Source of the DNA: Rhizobacter sp. Root1238
GTDB taxonomy: Bacteria > Pseudomonadota > Gammaproteobacteria > Burkholderiales > Burkholderiaceae_C
Direction of reading: 5' to 3'
Length of the DNA: 64,000 bases
Assembly: GCF_001425825.1 (NCBI RefSeq)
Contig: NZ_LMDM01000004.1
Span: 16,404 to 80,403 of the forward strand
The translations under genes and the position numbers were made by a program. The notes below the pieces were generated by a model, which was given only the letters and a program-made list of their open reading frames with translations, did no database searches and had not been told where the DNA came from. Shown here piece after piece: positions 19,142 through 28,260 of this stretch. Position 1 is the first letter of the stretch; the number at the start of each line of letters is the position of its first letter.

Positions 19142-19222
19142 CTGCACTTTCTTGCACCACGCTGAGCCAGCTCGGCATGGGCCATCGATTTCCCAGATGG
19201 CGCTATCGACAGAGGATATGGC
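19142..19222 (+). promoter_or_regulatory. Candidate LysR operator and promoter ahead of the acetolactate-synthase-like gene
   Basis: Imperfect palindrome CTGCAC-TTTC-TTGCAC (19142-19157), then CAGATGGCG at 19194 and TATGGC at 19217. The same three blocks recur at the same offsets (0, +52, +75) ahead of the FAD-oxidase-like gene at 22397. The two sites share TGCA-N6-TGCA; read on opposite strands, TGCAAGAAA(G/T)TGCAG matches in 14 of 15 positions. The intervening LysR gene is the obvious candidate regulator. The rest of 19109-19491 is noncoding; it contains a short direct repeat of CATTCGCACC near 19245-19270 and leaves a long leader before ATG 19492. Confidence 0.55.
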
Positions 19223-19491
19223 CCGGCCCGCGAAAGCTCACTAGCATTCGCACCCATTCGCACCCATTCGCCACGCGCCGCCGGATTCACCCATCCGCAG
19301 GCGGCGGGGAACCCGGCCCATCGGCCTGCACGATTTCCCCGCAATTGAGACGCAAGCTGGCGCCCCGCCGCGATCGTCGCGCCGTTGCCGTCCTGCCGTC
19401 ATTTCGTCGCTGCTGTTCTCGTCGCTGTTGTTTCGGCGCTGTTGTTCCCTTGCTGTCCTCCCCCGGTCCCGTCAGCGTGCAGAGCCCCCGC

Positions 19492-21390
19492 ATGGAGCAC
19501 TCCCAGCCCCCCGCCCACTCCCTCCCCGAGCCCGTGCTCGACCCGTCCGACGACAGCCGGCCGGGTTCTCGCCGACTCGAGTTGACGGCGCGCCGCCAGT
19601 CCGGATCGCAGGCCGTCGTCCAGGCGCTGGTCGACCGCGACGTGACGATGTTCTTCCTGTGCAGCGGCGGGGCCTTGATCGCTCCGCTGTGCGAGGCGCT
19701 CGGTGCGCGCGCCGGCGTGCGCGTCGTGCGCCTGTCGCAGGAGCGGGCCGCCGTGCACGCCGCCGAGGGTTACGCGAAGGCGACCGGGCAGATGGCCGCG
19801 GTGCTGGTGTCGGGCGGGCCCGGCGTGGCGGCGGCCGTCGCGGGGCTGATGAGCTCGATGGCCGACTCGGTGCCGGTGTTGTGCCTTGCCGGGCAGGTGG
19901 ATTCGGCGCTGATCGGCACCGATGCGTTCCGCGAGTGCGATGCCCTGGGCATCACCCGCTCGGTGACCAAGTGGAGCCGGCGCATCGACCTGGCGCACGA
20001 CGCGGCCGACATCGTCGACCGCGCGGTGCAGATCGCGCGCAACGGACGCTGCGGACCGGTGCTGCTCGAGGTGCCGATCGACGTGCAGCGCACCCAGGTG
20101 CCGGTGCGGCGGCCGGCAGCCGGGGGCGCGGCGGCGATGGCCGCGCGCAGCGGCTCGCGCGCGGGCCAGGTGCCCCGTTCGCCGCCCGACCGACGGCTCG
20201 TGCACTCGGTCGCGCAGATCCGCGCCGCCCGCCGGCCGGTGCTGTACGCCGGCGGCGGCGTGATCCGCTCCGGTGTCGCCGCCAGCGAGGCGCTGGCCGC
20301 ATTCGCGCAGGTGGCCGACCTGCCGTGCGTGCTGACGATGTCGGCGCTCGGCGCGCTGCCGTCGGCCGATCGCCGCTGCCTGGGCTGTCTCGGCGAACAG
20401 GGCAGCCCGGTCGCGAACCTGGCACTGCGGAACGCCGACCTGGTGATCTGCGTCGGCACGCGCCTCGACGAGCGGTCGTGGCCGCGCGGCGAGAGCCTGC
20501 CCGGCGCGTTGATCCATGTCGACATCGACCCGACCAGCATCAACAAGATCTGCCCGGCCGCCACGCCGCTGGTCGGCGATTGCGCCGAGGTGCTGAAGGG
20601 GCTCGGGCAGCATTGGCTGCAGGCCCCCGGGTTTGGCGCCGCGACCGACGACGGTGCCGCCGCCCGGCTGCAGCCGTGGTGGCAGGCGATCGACGGCTGG
20701 CGCCACGAGGCCACGCCGGCCGACGCGCCGCAGCCCCGGGCGCCGATCGCCGACCAGGTGCTGCGCGCGCTGCGCGAGCCGCTGGCGTCGCTCGACGCCG
20801 TCGTGACCGTCGACGACGGCCTGGCGCAGGGGGCCGGTGCACGCCACCTGCAGCACCGCTTGCCGGGCCGCTGGCTGGTGTCGGCAGGTGTCGGCATGCC
20901 GGGCTTCGCGCTGCCCGCGGCGGTCGGCGTGCTGGCGGCGCAACCGCGGCGGCCGGTGGTGTGCCTGAGCGATGCGAACGCGCTGCTGCCGACGCTGCAT
21001 GAACTGCAGTCCGTCTACGACCACGGCTGGCCGTTGAAGCTGATCGTGTTCCCGCCGCCGGTGGCCGACCTGCGTCGCAGTGCCGCGGCCTGTGCGGCGT
21101 CGCCGTCGGTGATGATCCAGCGCCCGGACATCGCGGCCGTCGCGCGCGCCTTCGGCTGGCGCATCCACCGGCTGAAGTCGGCCGCCGCGATCGAGCGGGC
21201 GATTGCCGAATGCCTCGCCAGCGATGAACCGTACCTGCTGCAGGTCGACCTGTCGCTCGCGGACCCGTTGCGGTTCGAGCCCGTGGACGGACCGGCGGTC
21301 GAGCCGGTCGCCGGACCCGCGGTCGACCCAGCGGTCGAACCGGCGGTCGAACAGGGACGGACCCGGCCCGCCCTGGCGCGCGAGCGCTGA
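19492..21390 (+). CDS. Acetolactate-synthase-like ThDP-family protein with altered cofactor motif
   Basis: 632 residues with the three-domain plan of acetolactate synthase large subunits. The N-terminal half is well kept: catalytic-type Glu in LSQERAAVHAAEGYAKATG, GGPG, and IGTDAFRECD as in IlvB. The C-terminal pyrophosphate/Mg motif GDG-x(24-30)-NN is not: the region reads VVCLSDANALLPTLHEL and then KLIVFPPP, so both GDG and the NN pair are lost without any frameshift. It ends in a PAVEP-type Pro/Val repeat tail (about 600-625). The start is uncertain: ATG 19492 has a weak ribosome site, with an in-frame GTG at 19477. It precedes the LysR gene by 61 bases on the same strand. It may be a pseudoenzyme or may bind ThDP in an unusual way; canonical acetolactate synthesis is unlikely. 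Confidence 0.75.
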   Translation: MEHSQPPAHSLPEPVLDPSDDSRPGSRRLELTARRQSGSQAVVQALVDRDVTMFFLCSGGALIAPLCEALGARAGVRVVRLSQERAAVHAAEGYAKATGQMAAVLVSGGPGVAAAVAGLMSSMADSVPVLCLAGQVDSALIGTDAFRECDALGITRSVTKWSRRIDLAHDAADIVDRAVQIARNGRCGPVLLEVPIDVQRTQVPVRRPAAGGAAAMAARSGSRAGQVPRSPPDRRLVHSVAQIRAARRPVLYAGGGVIRSGVAASEALAAFAQVADLPCVLTMSALGALPSADRRCLGCLGEQGSPVANLALRNADLVICVGTRLDERSWPRGESLPGALIHVDIDPTSINKICPAATPLVGDCAEVLKGLGQHWLQAPGFGAATDDGAAARLQPWWQAIDGWRHEATPADAPQPRAPIADQVLRALREPLASLDAVVTVDDGLAQGAGARHLQHRLPGRWLVSAGVGMPGFALPAAVGVLAAQPRRPVVCLSDANALLPTLHELQSVYDHGWPLKLIVFPPPVADLRRSAAACAASPSVMIQRPDIAAVARAFGWRIHRLKSAAAIERAIAECLASDEPYLLQVDLSLADPLRFEPVDGPAVEPVAGPAVDPAVEPAVEQGRTRPALARER

Positions 21391-21451
21391 ACCCGCGACC
21401 GCGCGGCATGCGGCGCGGGTGGACGCCCCCCAGGAGGACGAGAAAATCGAG

Positions 21452-22387
21452 TTGAGACAGCTTCGCTACTTCGTGCGCATCGTCGACATGGGCAGCCTGT
21501 CCCGCGCGGCCGGTGTGCTGCACGTTGCGCAATCCGCATTGAGCCACCAGGTGGCCGCCCTGGAGGACGAGTTCAAGAGCCTGCTGCTCAACCGCAGCTC
21601 GCGCGGCGTGTCGCCGACCGAATGCGGACTGCACCTGTACCGCTATGCGCAGGCGATCCTGAAGCATGCCGACGATGCGCACGACGCGGTCACCAGCTGT
21701 TCGACCGAGCCGACTGGGCACGTCGGCATCGGCATGCCGCTGTGCATGGTCGCGCCGCTCGGCCTGCCGATCTTCAACGAGGTCCGCACGCGCTATCCGG
21801 CGATCCGGTTGCAGGTCTACGAGGAGCTGAGCGGCACGGTGCTCGAATGGGTCAAGAGCGGCCGCCTGATGCTCGGCATCGCGTTCGACGACGGCAACCT
21901 CGAAGGGCTGGACATGGTGCGCGTGATGGAGGAGCGGCTGTTCCTGGTCGTCAACCCCAAGTCGCAGCTGGCGCGGCGCAAGGTGATCACGTTGCGCGAA
22001 CTGCAGGGCATCGAGCTGGTGCTGCCGGGGCTGGAGCAGGGCGTGCGCCACCGCGTCGAGCGGGTGATGATGCGCGAGGGCCTGTCGCCGCCGACCGTCA
22101 TCGCCGAGATGAACTCGCTGACGCTGCTCAAGCAGGCGGTCGCGACCGACATCGCCGCGACCGTGCTGTCGTGGCCCAGCATCGAGCTCGAGGTGCTGCA
22201 GAGGAAGCTCGCGGTGATCGAGATCACGCGGCCGTCGATCACGCGCACGGTGTCGGTGTGCGCGACCACCGTCGTCAAGCAGACGCGTGCCGCCGAATGC
22301 GTGCTGGCGGCCTCCACCACGGCGATCCGCCATGCGGTGCGCAATGCGTCGTGGCGCGGCGTGCGCCTGTTGAGCGTCGGTGCATGA
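21452..22387 (+). CDS. LysR-family transcriptional regulator
   Basis: About 311 residues. The N-terminal winged helix-turn-helix is typical: RQLRYFVRIVDMGSLSRAAG, then QSALSHQVAALE. A substrate-binding domain follows (about 90-295), with TGHVGIGMP at its start. The general look is closest to the Nac/CynR-type LysR proteins. No ATG fits the conserved N-terminus; TTG 21452 (GAGTTGAGACAGCTTCG) is the likely start, downstream of AGGAGG at 21432-21437. It sits between two enzyme-like genes whose promoters carry the same palindromic block, so local control of both is the simplest inference. The inducer is unknown. Confidence 0.85.
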   Translation: MRQLRYFVRIVDMGSLSRAAGVLHVAQSALSHQVAALEDEFKSLLLNRSSRGVSPTECGLHLYRYAQAILKHADDAHDAVTSCSTEPTGHVGIGMPLCMVAPLGLPIFNEVRTRYPAIRLQVYEELSGTVLEWVKSGRLMLGIAFDDGNLEGLDMVRVMEERLFLVVNPKSQLARRKVITLRELQGIELVLPGLEQGVRHRVERVMMREGLSPPTVIAEMNSLTLLKQAVATDIAATVLSWPSIELEVLQRKLAVIEITRPSITRTVSVCATTVVKQTRAAECVLAASTTAIRHAVRNASWRGVRLLSVGA

Positions 22388-22396
22388 CCCGTGCGG

Positions 22397-22477
22397 CTGC
22401 AAGAAATTGCAGTTGCGCGGCGCCGGTCGGTGGCCGTGATCGCTGCAGCAGATGGCGCGTTCTCGAAAAGCTATGGC
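22397..22477 (+). promoter_or_regulatory. Candidate LysR operator and promoter ahead of the FAD-oxidase-like gene
   Basis: Perfect palindrome CTGCAA-GAAA-TTGCAG at 22397-22412, ten bases after the LysR stop codon. CAGATGGCG follows at 22449 and TATGGC at 22472, the same +52 and +75 offsets as upstream of 19492. A CTAG tetranucleotide lies at +110 here and +99 there, an 11-base shift of about one helical turn. It is probably the binding site and promoter region of the gene starting at 22576. Confidence 0.58.
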
Positions 22478-22575
22478 AATGCCGGCGCGCTCGCGGCGAT
22501 TCGTCGCTAGTCTTCCCACCTCGCCGAGCGCCGGCCAACAGGCGCCGTGTTCACCATCGTCTCAGAGAGGACCAC

Positions 22576-24015
22576 ATGATCGATCTTGCGACTGCTGCCG
22601 CCGCCTTTGCGGCCCCTCCCGCGACCGTCCTGACGGGGGCGCCGATCGCGCTGCTCGACGCGTTGCGACACCGCTTCGGCCTGCGTTTCAAGCTCGGCCG
22701 CTCGATGCGCGAGCAGCATGGCTGCGAGGCGTCGCCGTCCGACACGACGGCGCCCGACGGCGTGGTCTTCGCCCACACGACCGAGGAGGTCGCCGAGATC
22801 GTCCGGCTGTGCGCGATGCACCGGGTCGCGGTGACCGCCTTCGGCATGTTCTCGTCGCTCGAGCGGCATGTGCTCGGCCATGTGGGCGGCATCTCGATCG
22901 ACCTGTCCGAGATGGACGAGGTGATGACCATCAATGCGCAGGACCTGACCGCGACGGTGCAGGCCGGCGTCACCCGCGAGCAGCTGAATGCCGAGGTGAA
23001 GGACACCGGGCTGTTCTTCCCGATCGACCCCGGCTCGAAGGCCTCGCTCGGCGGGATGGCCGCGACGCGCGCCGGCGGCACGAGCGCGGTGCGTTACGGC
23101 ACGATGCGCGAGAACGTGCTGGCGCTCACGGTCGTCACCGCCGAAGGCCGGATCATCCGCACCGCGCGCCGGGCCAAGAAGTCGTCGGCCGGCTACGACC
23201 TGACGCGCATCTTCGTCGGCAGCGAGGGCACGCTGGGCATCATCACCGAAGTGACGGTGCGGCTGTACCCGCGGCCCGAGGCGATCGCGACGGCGGTGTG
23301 CACCTTCTCCGATGTGCGCAGCGCGGTCGACACGGTGATCCAGACCATCCAGACCGGCGTGCCGCTGGCCCGTGCCGAGTTCATGGATGCGCTGGCCCTG
23401 CGCGCCGTCAACCTGCACGCCGACACGCTGTTCACCGAGCGGCCGACACTGTTCCTGGAGTTCCACGGCACGCCGGCCGGCGTGGCCGAGCAGGCCGAGA
23501 TCGTGCGGGACATCGCGCGCGAGCATGGTGGCGACGATTACGACTGGGCCGACCAGCCGGAAGACCGCACGCGCCTGTGGAATGCCCGCCACACCGCCTT
23601 CAGCGCCTGCGAGCTGCTGCGGCCGGGCTGGCGCACGTTCACGACCGATGCCTGCGTGCCTTTGTCGCGGCTCGCGCAGTGCATCGAGGAGACCATCGAG
23701 GACACGCGGCGGTCATCCCTGCTGTGCCCGCTGTTCGGTCATGTGGGCGACGGGCACCTGCTGTGCCTGATCATTGCCGACCCCGACAACCCGGCCGAGA
23801 TGGCCGAGGCCGAGCGCCTGAACCAGCGGATGATGAGCCGGGCGCTGCGCATGGAAGGCACCTGCACGGCCGAGCACGGCATCGGTGCGCAGAAGGTGGT
23901 GCTGCTGACCGAGGAGTTCGATGCCAACGCGGTGCACCTGATGCGCCAGCTGAAGCGGGCGTGGGATCCTCTGAACATCCTCAACCCCGGCAAGGTGATC
24001 GCCGTTCCCGAGTGA
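22576..24015 (+). CDS. GlcD/D-lactate-dehydrogenase-like FAD-linked oxidase with altered motifs
   Basis: 479 residues with the vanillyl-alcohol-oxidase fold: FAD-binding PCMH domain (about 50-230), then a FAD-oxidase C-terminal domain. Conserved: GGMAATRAGGTSA, GSEGTLGIITEV, CTAEHGIG and NILNPGKV. Altered: the pyrophosphate loop, usually FGxGTSLEGH, reads FGMFSSLERH, and the metal motif, usually HxGDGNxH, reads HVGDGHLL, losing the second His. The reading frame is intact with normal codon texture. The start ATG 22576 follows AGAGAGG. The promoter resembles that of the acetolactate-synthase-like gene, suggesting one regulon. The parent family oxidises 2-hydroxyacids; with these changes the activity is uncertain. 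Confidence 0.8.
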   Translation: MIDLATAAAAFAAPPATVLTGAPIALLDALRHRFGLRFKLGRSMREQHGCEASPSDTTAPDGVVFAHTTEEVAEIVRLCAMHRVAVTAFGMFSSLERHVLGHVGGISIDLSEMDEVMTINAQDLTATVQAGVTREQLNAEVKDTGLFFPIDPGSKASLGGMAATRAGGTSAVRYGTMRENVLALTVVTAEGRIIRTARRAKKSSAGYDLTRIFVGSEGTLGIITEVTVRLYPRPEAIATAVCTFSDVRSAVDTVIQTIQTGVPLARAEFMDALALRAVNLHADTLFTERPTLFLEFHGTPAGVAEQAEIVRDIAREHGGDDYDWADQPEDRTRLWNARHTAFSACELLRPGWRTFTTDACVPLSRLAQCIEETIEDTRRSSLLCPLFGHVGDGHLLCLIIADPDNPAEMAEAERLNQRMMSRALRMEGTCTAEHGIGAQKVVLLTEEFDANAVHLMRQLKRAWDPLNILNPGKVIAVPE

Positions 24016-24046
24016 ATCTCGATCTCGGTTGCGCGATTGTCGCGAG

Positions 24047-24298
24047 CAAAGGCGCGGGCGGGGGGTGTGGGGCGCGCCGGACGGAGCGGTCAGCATCCCT
24101 GGCGGGATGCTGACTGCCCTGCGCCATCTGCTTTCATGAACCGTCGCCGAAACTCCCGCCACTCACTGCGTTCGTTGTGGTCAAACAGTCGGCGACAGTC
24201 AGTTGACGAAGCGCGCTGGCGCGCGCGGTTCATGAAAGCAGACGGCTCCGGCGCCCCGTCCTGATTGGCGCTCCTCACACCCCCCGCCCGCGCCTTTG
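24047..24298. repeat. Large palindromic element, copy A
   Basis: 252 bp noncoding imperfect inverted repeat lying between convergent genes. The outer arms begin and end CAAAGGCGCGGGCGGGGGG and its complement. Inside are a side hairpin GTCAGCATCCC-TGGC-GGGATGCTGAC (24089-24114), inner arms TCTGCTTTCATGAACC and GGTTCATGAAAGCAGA that are perfect complements, and a core containing GACTGTCGCCGACTGTTTGA (minus strand). Copy B at 24409-24657 is the same element in the opposite orientation. Confidence 0.8.
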
Positions 24299-24338
24299 CC
24301 GAAGCGGTGGCTCGATGCGCACAAAACACGCTTGGCGC

Positions 24339-24358
24339 CCCCGGGTGCGAACCCGGGG
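24339..24358 (+). other. Perfect GNRA-type hairpin between the palindromic elements
   Basis: CCCCGGGT-GCGA-ACCCGGGG: an 8-bp perfect stem closed by a GCGA loop, which would be a GNRA tetraloop in RNA. It is not followed by a T run, so it is not a simple terminator. It lies in the 110-bp spacer between the two inverted elements, where I find no gene. Confidence 0.5.
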
Positions 24359-24408
24359 ATCAACCTTCACTTGTTCGCTTGTCACCTTCCCAAGGCAGGG
24401 CGGTGGCA

Positions 24409-24657
24409 CAAAGGCGCGGGTGGGGAGGGTGTGGCGCGCCAATCAGGGCGGGTCGCCGGAGCTGGCTGGTTTCATGGCCCCGCGCGCAGCGCGATCGTGA
24501 ACTGACTGTCGCCGACTGTTTGACCACAGCGAGCGAAGCGAGCGGAGGGAGTTTCGGCGACGGGCCATGAAACCAGCCAGTGGAGGGGAGTCAGCGCCCC
24601 GCCAGGGGCGGTGACCGACCCGTCCGGCGCGCCACACCCTCCCCACCCGCGCCTTTG
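24409..24657. repeat. Large palindromic element, copy B (inverted relative to copy A)
   Basis: 249 bp, with outer arms beginning CAAAGGCGCGGGTGGGGAGG and ending in the complement. Inner arms GGCTGGTTTCATGGCC and GGCCATGAAACCAGCC are perfect complements. The core ACTGACTGTCGCCGACTGTT matches the complement of the copy A core. The side hairpin reads GTCAGCGCCCC-GCCA-GGGGCGGTGAC. Where the arms differ from copy A, both strands of the stem have changed together. Confidence 0.8.
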
Positions 24658-24673
24658 CAGCACACACGACACG

Positions 24674-27310
24674 CTACGTAATCGCGTCCAGCAGCTCGCT
24701 CTCGATCTCGATCTGCGCCCGGTTCTGCTGCAGCGCCGAGCCGTCGATCAGGAAGGTGTCTTCGACGCGCTCGCCGAGCGTCGTGATCTTCGCGAGCTGC
24801 AGGTTGATGTGGTGCCGCGCCAGCACCCGCGAGATCGCGTACAGCAGGCCGGAGCGGTCGCTGGTCGACACCGACAGCAGCCAGCGCTGGCCGCGTTCGT
24901 CGGGGCGCAGCAGCACCCGCGGCGTGATCGGGAACGACTTCACGCGGCGCGACAGCCGGCCGCGGCTCGGGTCGGGCAGCGGCCCGTCGGCCTTCAGCGC
25001 GAGCGCGGCCTGCGTCTCCACCAGCGAGATCAGGTCGCGGTAGTGGTGCTCCATCTGCGGGCTGATCACCTGGAAGGTGTCGAGCGCATAGCCGGCGCGC
25101 GTGGTGTGGATCTTGGCGTCCAGGATGTTGAAGCCGGCGCCGTCGAAGTAGCCGCAGATGCGGGCGAAGAGGTCAGGGCGGTCGGGTGCGTACACCAGCA
25201 CCTGCAGCCCTTCGCCGACCGACGACAGCCGCGCCCGCACGATCGGCTCGGTGCTGGTCACGTGGCGGAACAGCGAGCGTGCATGCCAGGCGATGTCGCC
25301 GGCATCGTGCCGCGCGAAGTAGCTCAGCTCCAGCGTCTTCCACAGCGGCACCTCGGTGCCGGGCAGCAGCGAGTACAGGTTCAGCGTGTGCCGCGCGTCC
25401 TGGCGGCGGGCCTCGATCTCGGCGTCCATGTTCGGCGTCGCGCCGCCCAGCGCGCGCAAGGTCAGCCGGTACAGGTCCTCGAGCAGCTTGCCCTTCCAGG
25501 CATTCCACACCTTCGGGCTGGTGCCGCGGATGTCGGCCACCGTCAGCAGGTACAGCGCAGTCAGCCGGCGCTCGGTGCCGACCAGCGTCGCGAAGTTCCC
25601 GATGACCTCGGGGTCGCTCAGGTCTTCCTTCTGGGCGATGCGCGACATCGTCAGGTGGCCCTTGACCAGGAACTCGATCAGCGCGGTGTCGTCCTTGTCG
25701 ATCCCGTGGTCGCGGCAGAAGCGCCGCGCCTCGACCGCGCCCAGGTCGGAGTGGTCGCCGCCGCGACCCTTGGCCACGTCATGGAACAGCGCGGCGATGT
25801 ACAGCACGTACGGCCGGTCCCAGGTGGAGGCGAGCTGCGAGCAGAACGGGTACTCGTGCGCATGCTCCGGGATGAAGAAGCGCCGCACGTTGCGCAGCAC
25901 CATCAGGATGTGCTGGTCCACCGTGTAGACGTGAAACAGGTCGTGCTGCATCTGCCCGACGATGCGCCGGAACACCCACAGGTAGCGGCCCAGCACGCTG
26001 GTCTGGTTCATCAGCCGGAACGCATGCGTCTGGCCTTCGGGCTGGCGCAGGATCTGCATGAAGGTCGCACGGTTCGCCGGGTCGCGCCGGAACTCGCCGT
26101 CCATCACCTCGCGGGCGTTGTACAGCGCCCGCAGCGTGCGCGCCGACAGCCCCTTGATGCCGGGCGTCTGCTGGTACACCAGGAAGGCTTCGAGGATGGT
26201 GTGCGGCTCGCGCTCGAACAGGTCGTCGCTCGCGACCTCGAGCATGCCGGCACGGTCGAGGAAGTGCGGGTTGATCGGGCGCATCGGCGCGTCCTGCGAG
26301 CCGTTGATGCGCTCCTCGATGTTCAGCGCCAGGATCTGGTTCAGCTGCGTCACCGCCTTCGCCGCCCAGTAGTAGCGGTGCATCAGCTGCTCGGACGCGC
26401 GGCGCGCGTGCGTGGTCTCGTAGCCGAAGCTCTCGGCCACCGCGGTCTGCAGGTCGAACACCAGCCGGTCTTCGCGGCGGCCGGCCACCATGTGCAGCCG
26501 GGCGCGGATCAGGCGCAGCAGGCCTTCGTTGCGCTGCAGCTGCTTCACCTCGAACGGCGTGATCAGCCCCTTGGCGGCCAGCTCGGTCCAGGTGCGGCCG
26601 AGGCCGGCCGCCCGCGCGATCCAGATCACCATCTGCAGGTCGCGCAGGCCGCCGGGGCTTTCCTTGCAGTTGGGTTCGAGCGAGTAGGGCGTGTCCTCGT
26701 ACTTCTGGTGGCGCTGGCGCATCTCGAGCGTCTTCGCGCGCAGGAAGGCCTTCGGGTCCATCGCGCCGGCATTGGCACGCCGGAACGCGTTGAACAGGCG
26801 CTTCGAGCCGCACAGGTAGCGCGATTCGAGCAGCGCGGTCTGCACCGTGACGTCGCCGTGCGCCTCGGCGACGCATTCGTCGACGGTGCGCACGCTGGAG
26901 CCGATCTCCAGGCCCAGGTCCCAGCAGGCGGTGATGAAGCCCTCGACCGAGGACTTCAGCGCATCGTTGTCGGAACCCGGCGCGCCGATGCGGGCGTTGT
27001 GCAGCGCGTCGCCCGGCGGCAGCAGCACCAGCACGTCGACATCGGAATGCGGGTACAGCTCGGCGCGCCCATAGCCGCCGACCGCCAGCAGCGCAGCCCC
27101 CGGCGGCATCATCGCGTGCTCCCACAGGCCGAGCAGCGTCTGGTCGACGTGGCGGGCCAGCGCCCGCACCAGCCGGGTCGCGGCCGGCGCGGTGGCACGC
27201 GACTCGCTGAAGTGGGCCATCAGCGCCGCCTTGCCCTCGCGGAAGCGGCTGCGCTGTTCGGCCAGGCTGCGCGCGGCTGCAGGCGTCGGTGTGTCCACCG
27301 CGATCGCCAT
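24674..27310 (-). CDS. glnD: Bifunctional uridylyltransferase / uridylyl-removing enzyme
   Basis: Senses glutamine and modifies PII proteins, setting nitrogen assimilation. 878 residues, normal for GlnD (about 850-890). Nucleotidyltransferase motif [19 protein letters not shown], a central HD phosphohydrolase domain with [18 protein letters not shown], and two C-terminal ACT domains (starting [14 protein letters not shown] and [15 protein letters not shown]) that bind glutamine. The start ATG 27310 lies 11 bases after the map stop on the same strand, so map-glnD is an operon, an arrangement common in proteobacteria. The end faces the palindromic elements. Confidence 0.97.
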   Translation of the reverse strand: MAIAVDTPTPAAARSLAEQRSRFREGKAALMAHFSESRATAPAATRLVRALARHVDQTLLGLWEHAMMPPGAALLAVGGYGRAELYPHSDVDVLVLLPPGDALHNARIGAPGSDNDALKSSVEGFITACWDLGLEIGSSVRTVDECVAEAHGDVTVQTALLESRYLCGSKRLFNAFRRANAGAMDPKAFLRAKTLEMRQRHQKYEDTPYSLEPNCKESPGGLRDLQMVIWIARAAGLGRTWTELAAKGLITPFEVKQLQRNEGLLRLIRARLHMVAGRREDRLVFDLQTAVAESFGYETTHARRASEQLMHRYYWAAKAVTQLNQILALNIEERINGSQDAPMRPINPHFLDRAGMLEVASDDLFEREPHTILEAFLVYQQTPGIKGLSARTLRALYNAREVMDGEFRRDPANRATFMQILRQPEGQTHAFRLMNQTSVLGRYLWVFRRIVGQMQHDLFHVYTVDQHILMVLRNVRRFFIPEHAHEYPFCSQLASTWDRPYVLYIAALFHDVAKGRGGDHSDLGAVEARRFCRDHGIDKDDTALIEFLVKGHLTMSRIAQKEDLSDPEVIGNFATLVGTERRLTALYLLTVADIRGTSPKVWNAWKGKLLEDLYRLTLRALGGATPNMDAEIEARRQDARHTLNLYSLLPGTEVPLWKTLELSYFARHDAGDIAWHARSLFRHVTSTEPIVRARLSSVGEGLQVLVYAPDRPDLFARICGYFDGAGFNILDAKIHTTRAGYALDTFQVISPQMEHHYRDLISLVETQAALALKADGPLPDPSRGRLSRRVKSFPITPRVLLRPDERGQRWLLSVSTSDRSGLLYAISRVLARHHINLQLAKITTLGERVEDTFLIDGSALQQNRAQIEIESELLDAIT

Positions 27311-27321
27311 CGACGACACCG

Positions 27322-28161
27322 TCAGGCGGTGGTGGAGGCGGTTGCCGATGCCGCCGCGGCAGCGACGGCGAAGGCCGGCGGCGGCGGGCTGCCGGCCGAC
27401 AGCGTCAGCACTTCGTAGCCGGTCTCGGTGACGAGCACCGTGTGCTCCCACTGGGCCGACAGCGAACGGTCTTTCGTGACGATGGTCCAGCCGTCGCCGG
27501 CCTCGCGGATGTCGCGCCGCCCGGCGTTGATCATCGGCTCGATCGTGAACACCATGCCCGGCACCAGCTCTTCGAGCGTGCCGGGGCGGCCGTAGTGCAG
27601 CACCTGCGGTTCTTCGTGGAACTTGCGGCCGATGCCGTGGCCGCAGAACTCGCGCACGATCGAGAAGCCGGCGTTCTCGGCGAAGGTCTGGATCGAGTGG
27701 CCGATGTCGCCCAGGTGGATGCCGGGCTTCACCTTCACGATGCCCTTCCACATGGCGTCGTAGGTGATCTGGCACAGGCGGTTGGCCGCGATGGAGCCGT
27801 GGCCGACGACGAACATCCGGCTGGTGTCGCCGTGCCAGCCGTCCTTGATGACGGTGACGTCGATGTTGACGATGTCGCCGGCCTTCAGCGGCCGGTCGTT
27901 CGGGATGCCGTGGCAGACTTGGTGGTTGATCGACGTGCAGATCGATTTCGGGTAGGGGGTGTAGCCCGGCGGCGCGTAGTTCAGCGGGGCCGGAATGCCT
28001 TGCTGGACGTCGACGATGTGGTCGTGCGCCAGCTTGTCAAGCTGCTCGGTGGTGACGCCGGGCTTCACGTGCGGCGTGAGCATGTCCAGCACTTCGGAGG
28101 CGAGCCGCCCGGCGATGCGCATGCCGGCGACATCCTCGGCGTTCTTGATCGTGATCGTCAT
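27322..28161 (-). CDS. map: Methionine aminopeptidase, type I
   Basis: Removes the initiator Met from new proteins. 279 residues. Metal ligands are visible in [20 protein letters not shown] (two Asp), CGHGIG (His), TIEPMI (Glu) and WEHTVLV (Glu region). The C-terminal 20 or so residues are an Ala/Pro-rich extension beyond the usual about 264. ATG 28161. It diverges from purL across a 99-bp intergenic region that must contain both promoters, and glnD follows directly. Confidence 0.97.
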   Translation of the reverse strand: MTITIKNAEDVAGMRIAGRLASEVLDMLTPHVKPGVTTEQLDKLAHDHIVDVQQGIPAPLNYAPPGYTPYPKSICTSINHQVCHGIPNDRPLKAGDIVNIDVTVIKDGWHGDTSRMFVVGHGSIAANRLCQITYDAMWKGIVKVKPGIHLGDIGHSIQTFAENAGFSIVREFCGHGIGRKFHEEPQVLHYGRPGTLEELVPGMVFTIEPMINAGRRDIREAGDGWTIVTKDRSLSAQWEHTVLVTETGYEVLTLSAGSPPPPAFAVAAAAASATASTTA

Positions 28162-28260
28162 GGGGCGGAATTATTGCACCGACCCCCGTAAAATCCCGGG
28201 TTTCCACCGGCAGTCCCTGAACACGACCCGGTCTCCAGAACCCGAAGCTGGCCCCCCACC

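Noticed and set aside
19245-19275. CATTCGCACC direct repeat as a regulatory iteron array
   Set aside because: Only two to three short copies are present, with no palindrome or counterpart at the second promoter.
24338-24360. T-arm of a tRNA (GTGCGAACCCGGGG resembles a T loop)
   Set aside because: No acceptor, D or anticodon arms can be folded around it; a simple perfect hairpin explains it.
24047-24657. Short frames within the palindromic elements as genes
   Set aside because: They follow the inverted-repeat arms in several frames and give unrelated low-complexity peptides with no ribosome sites.
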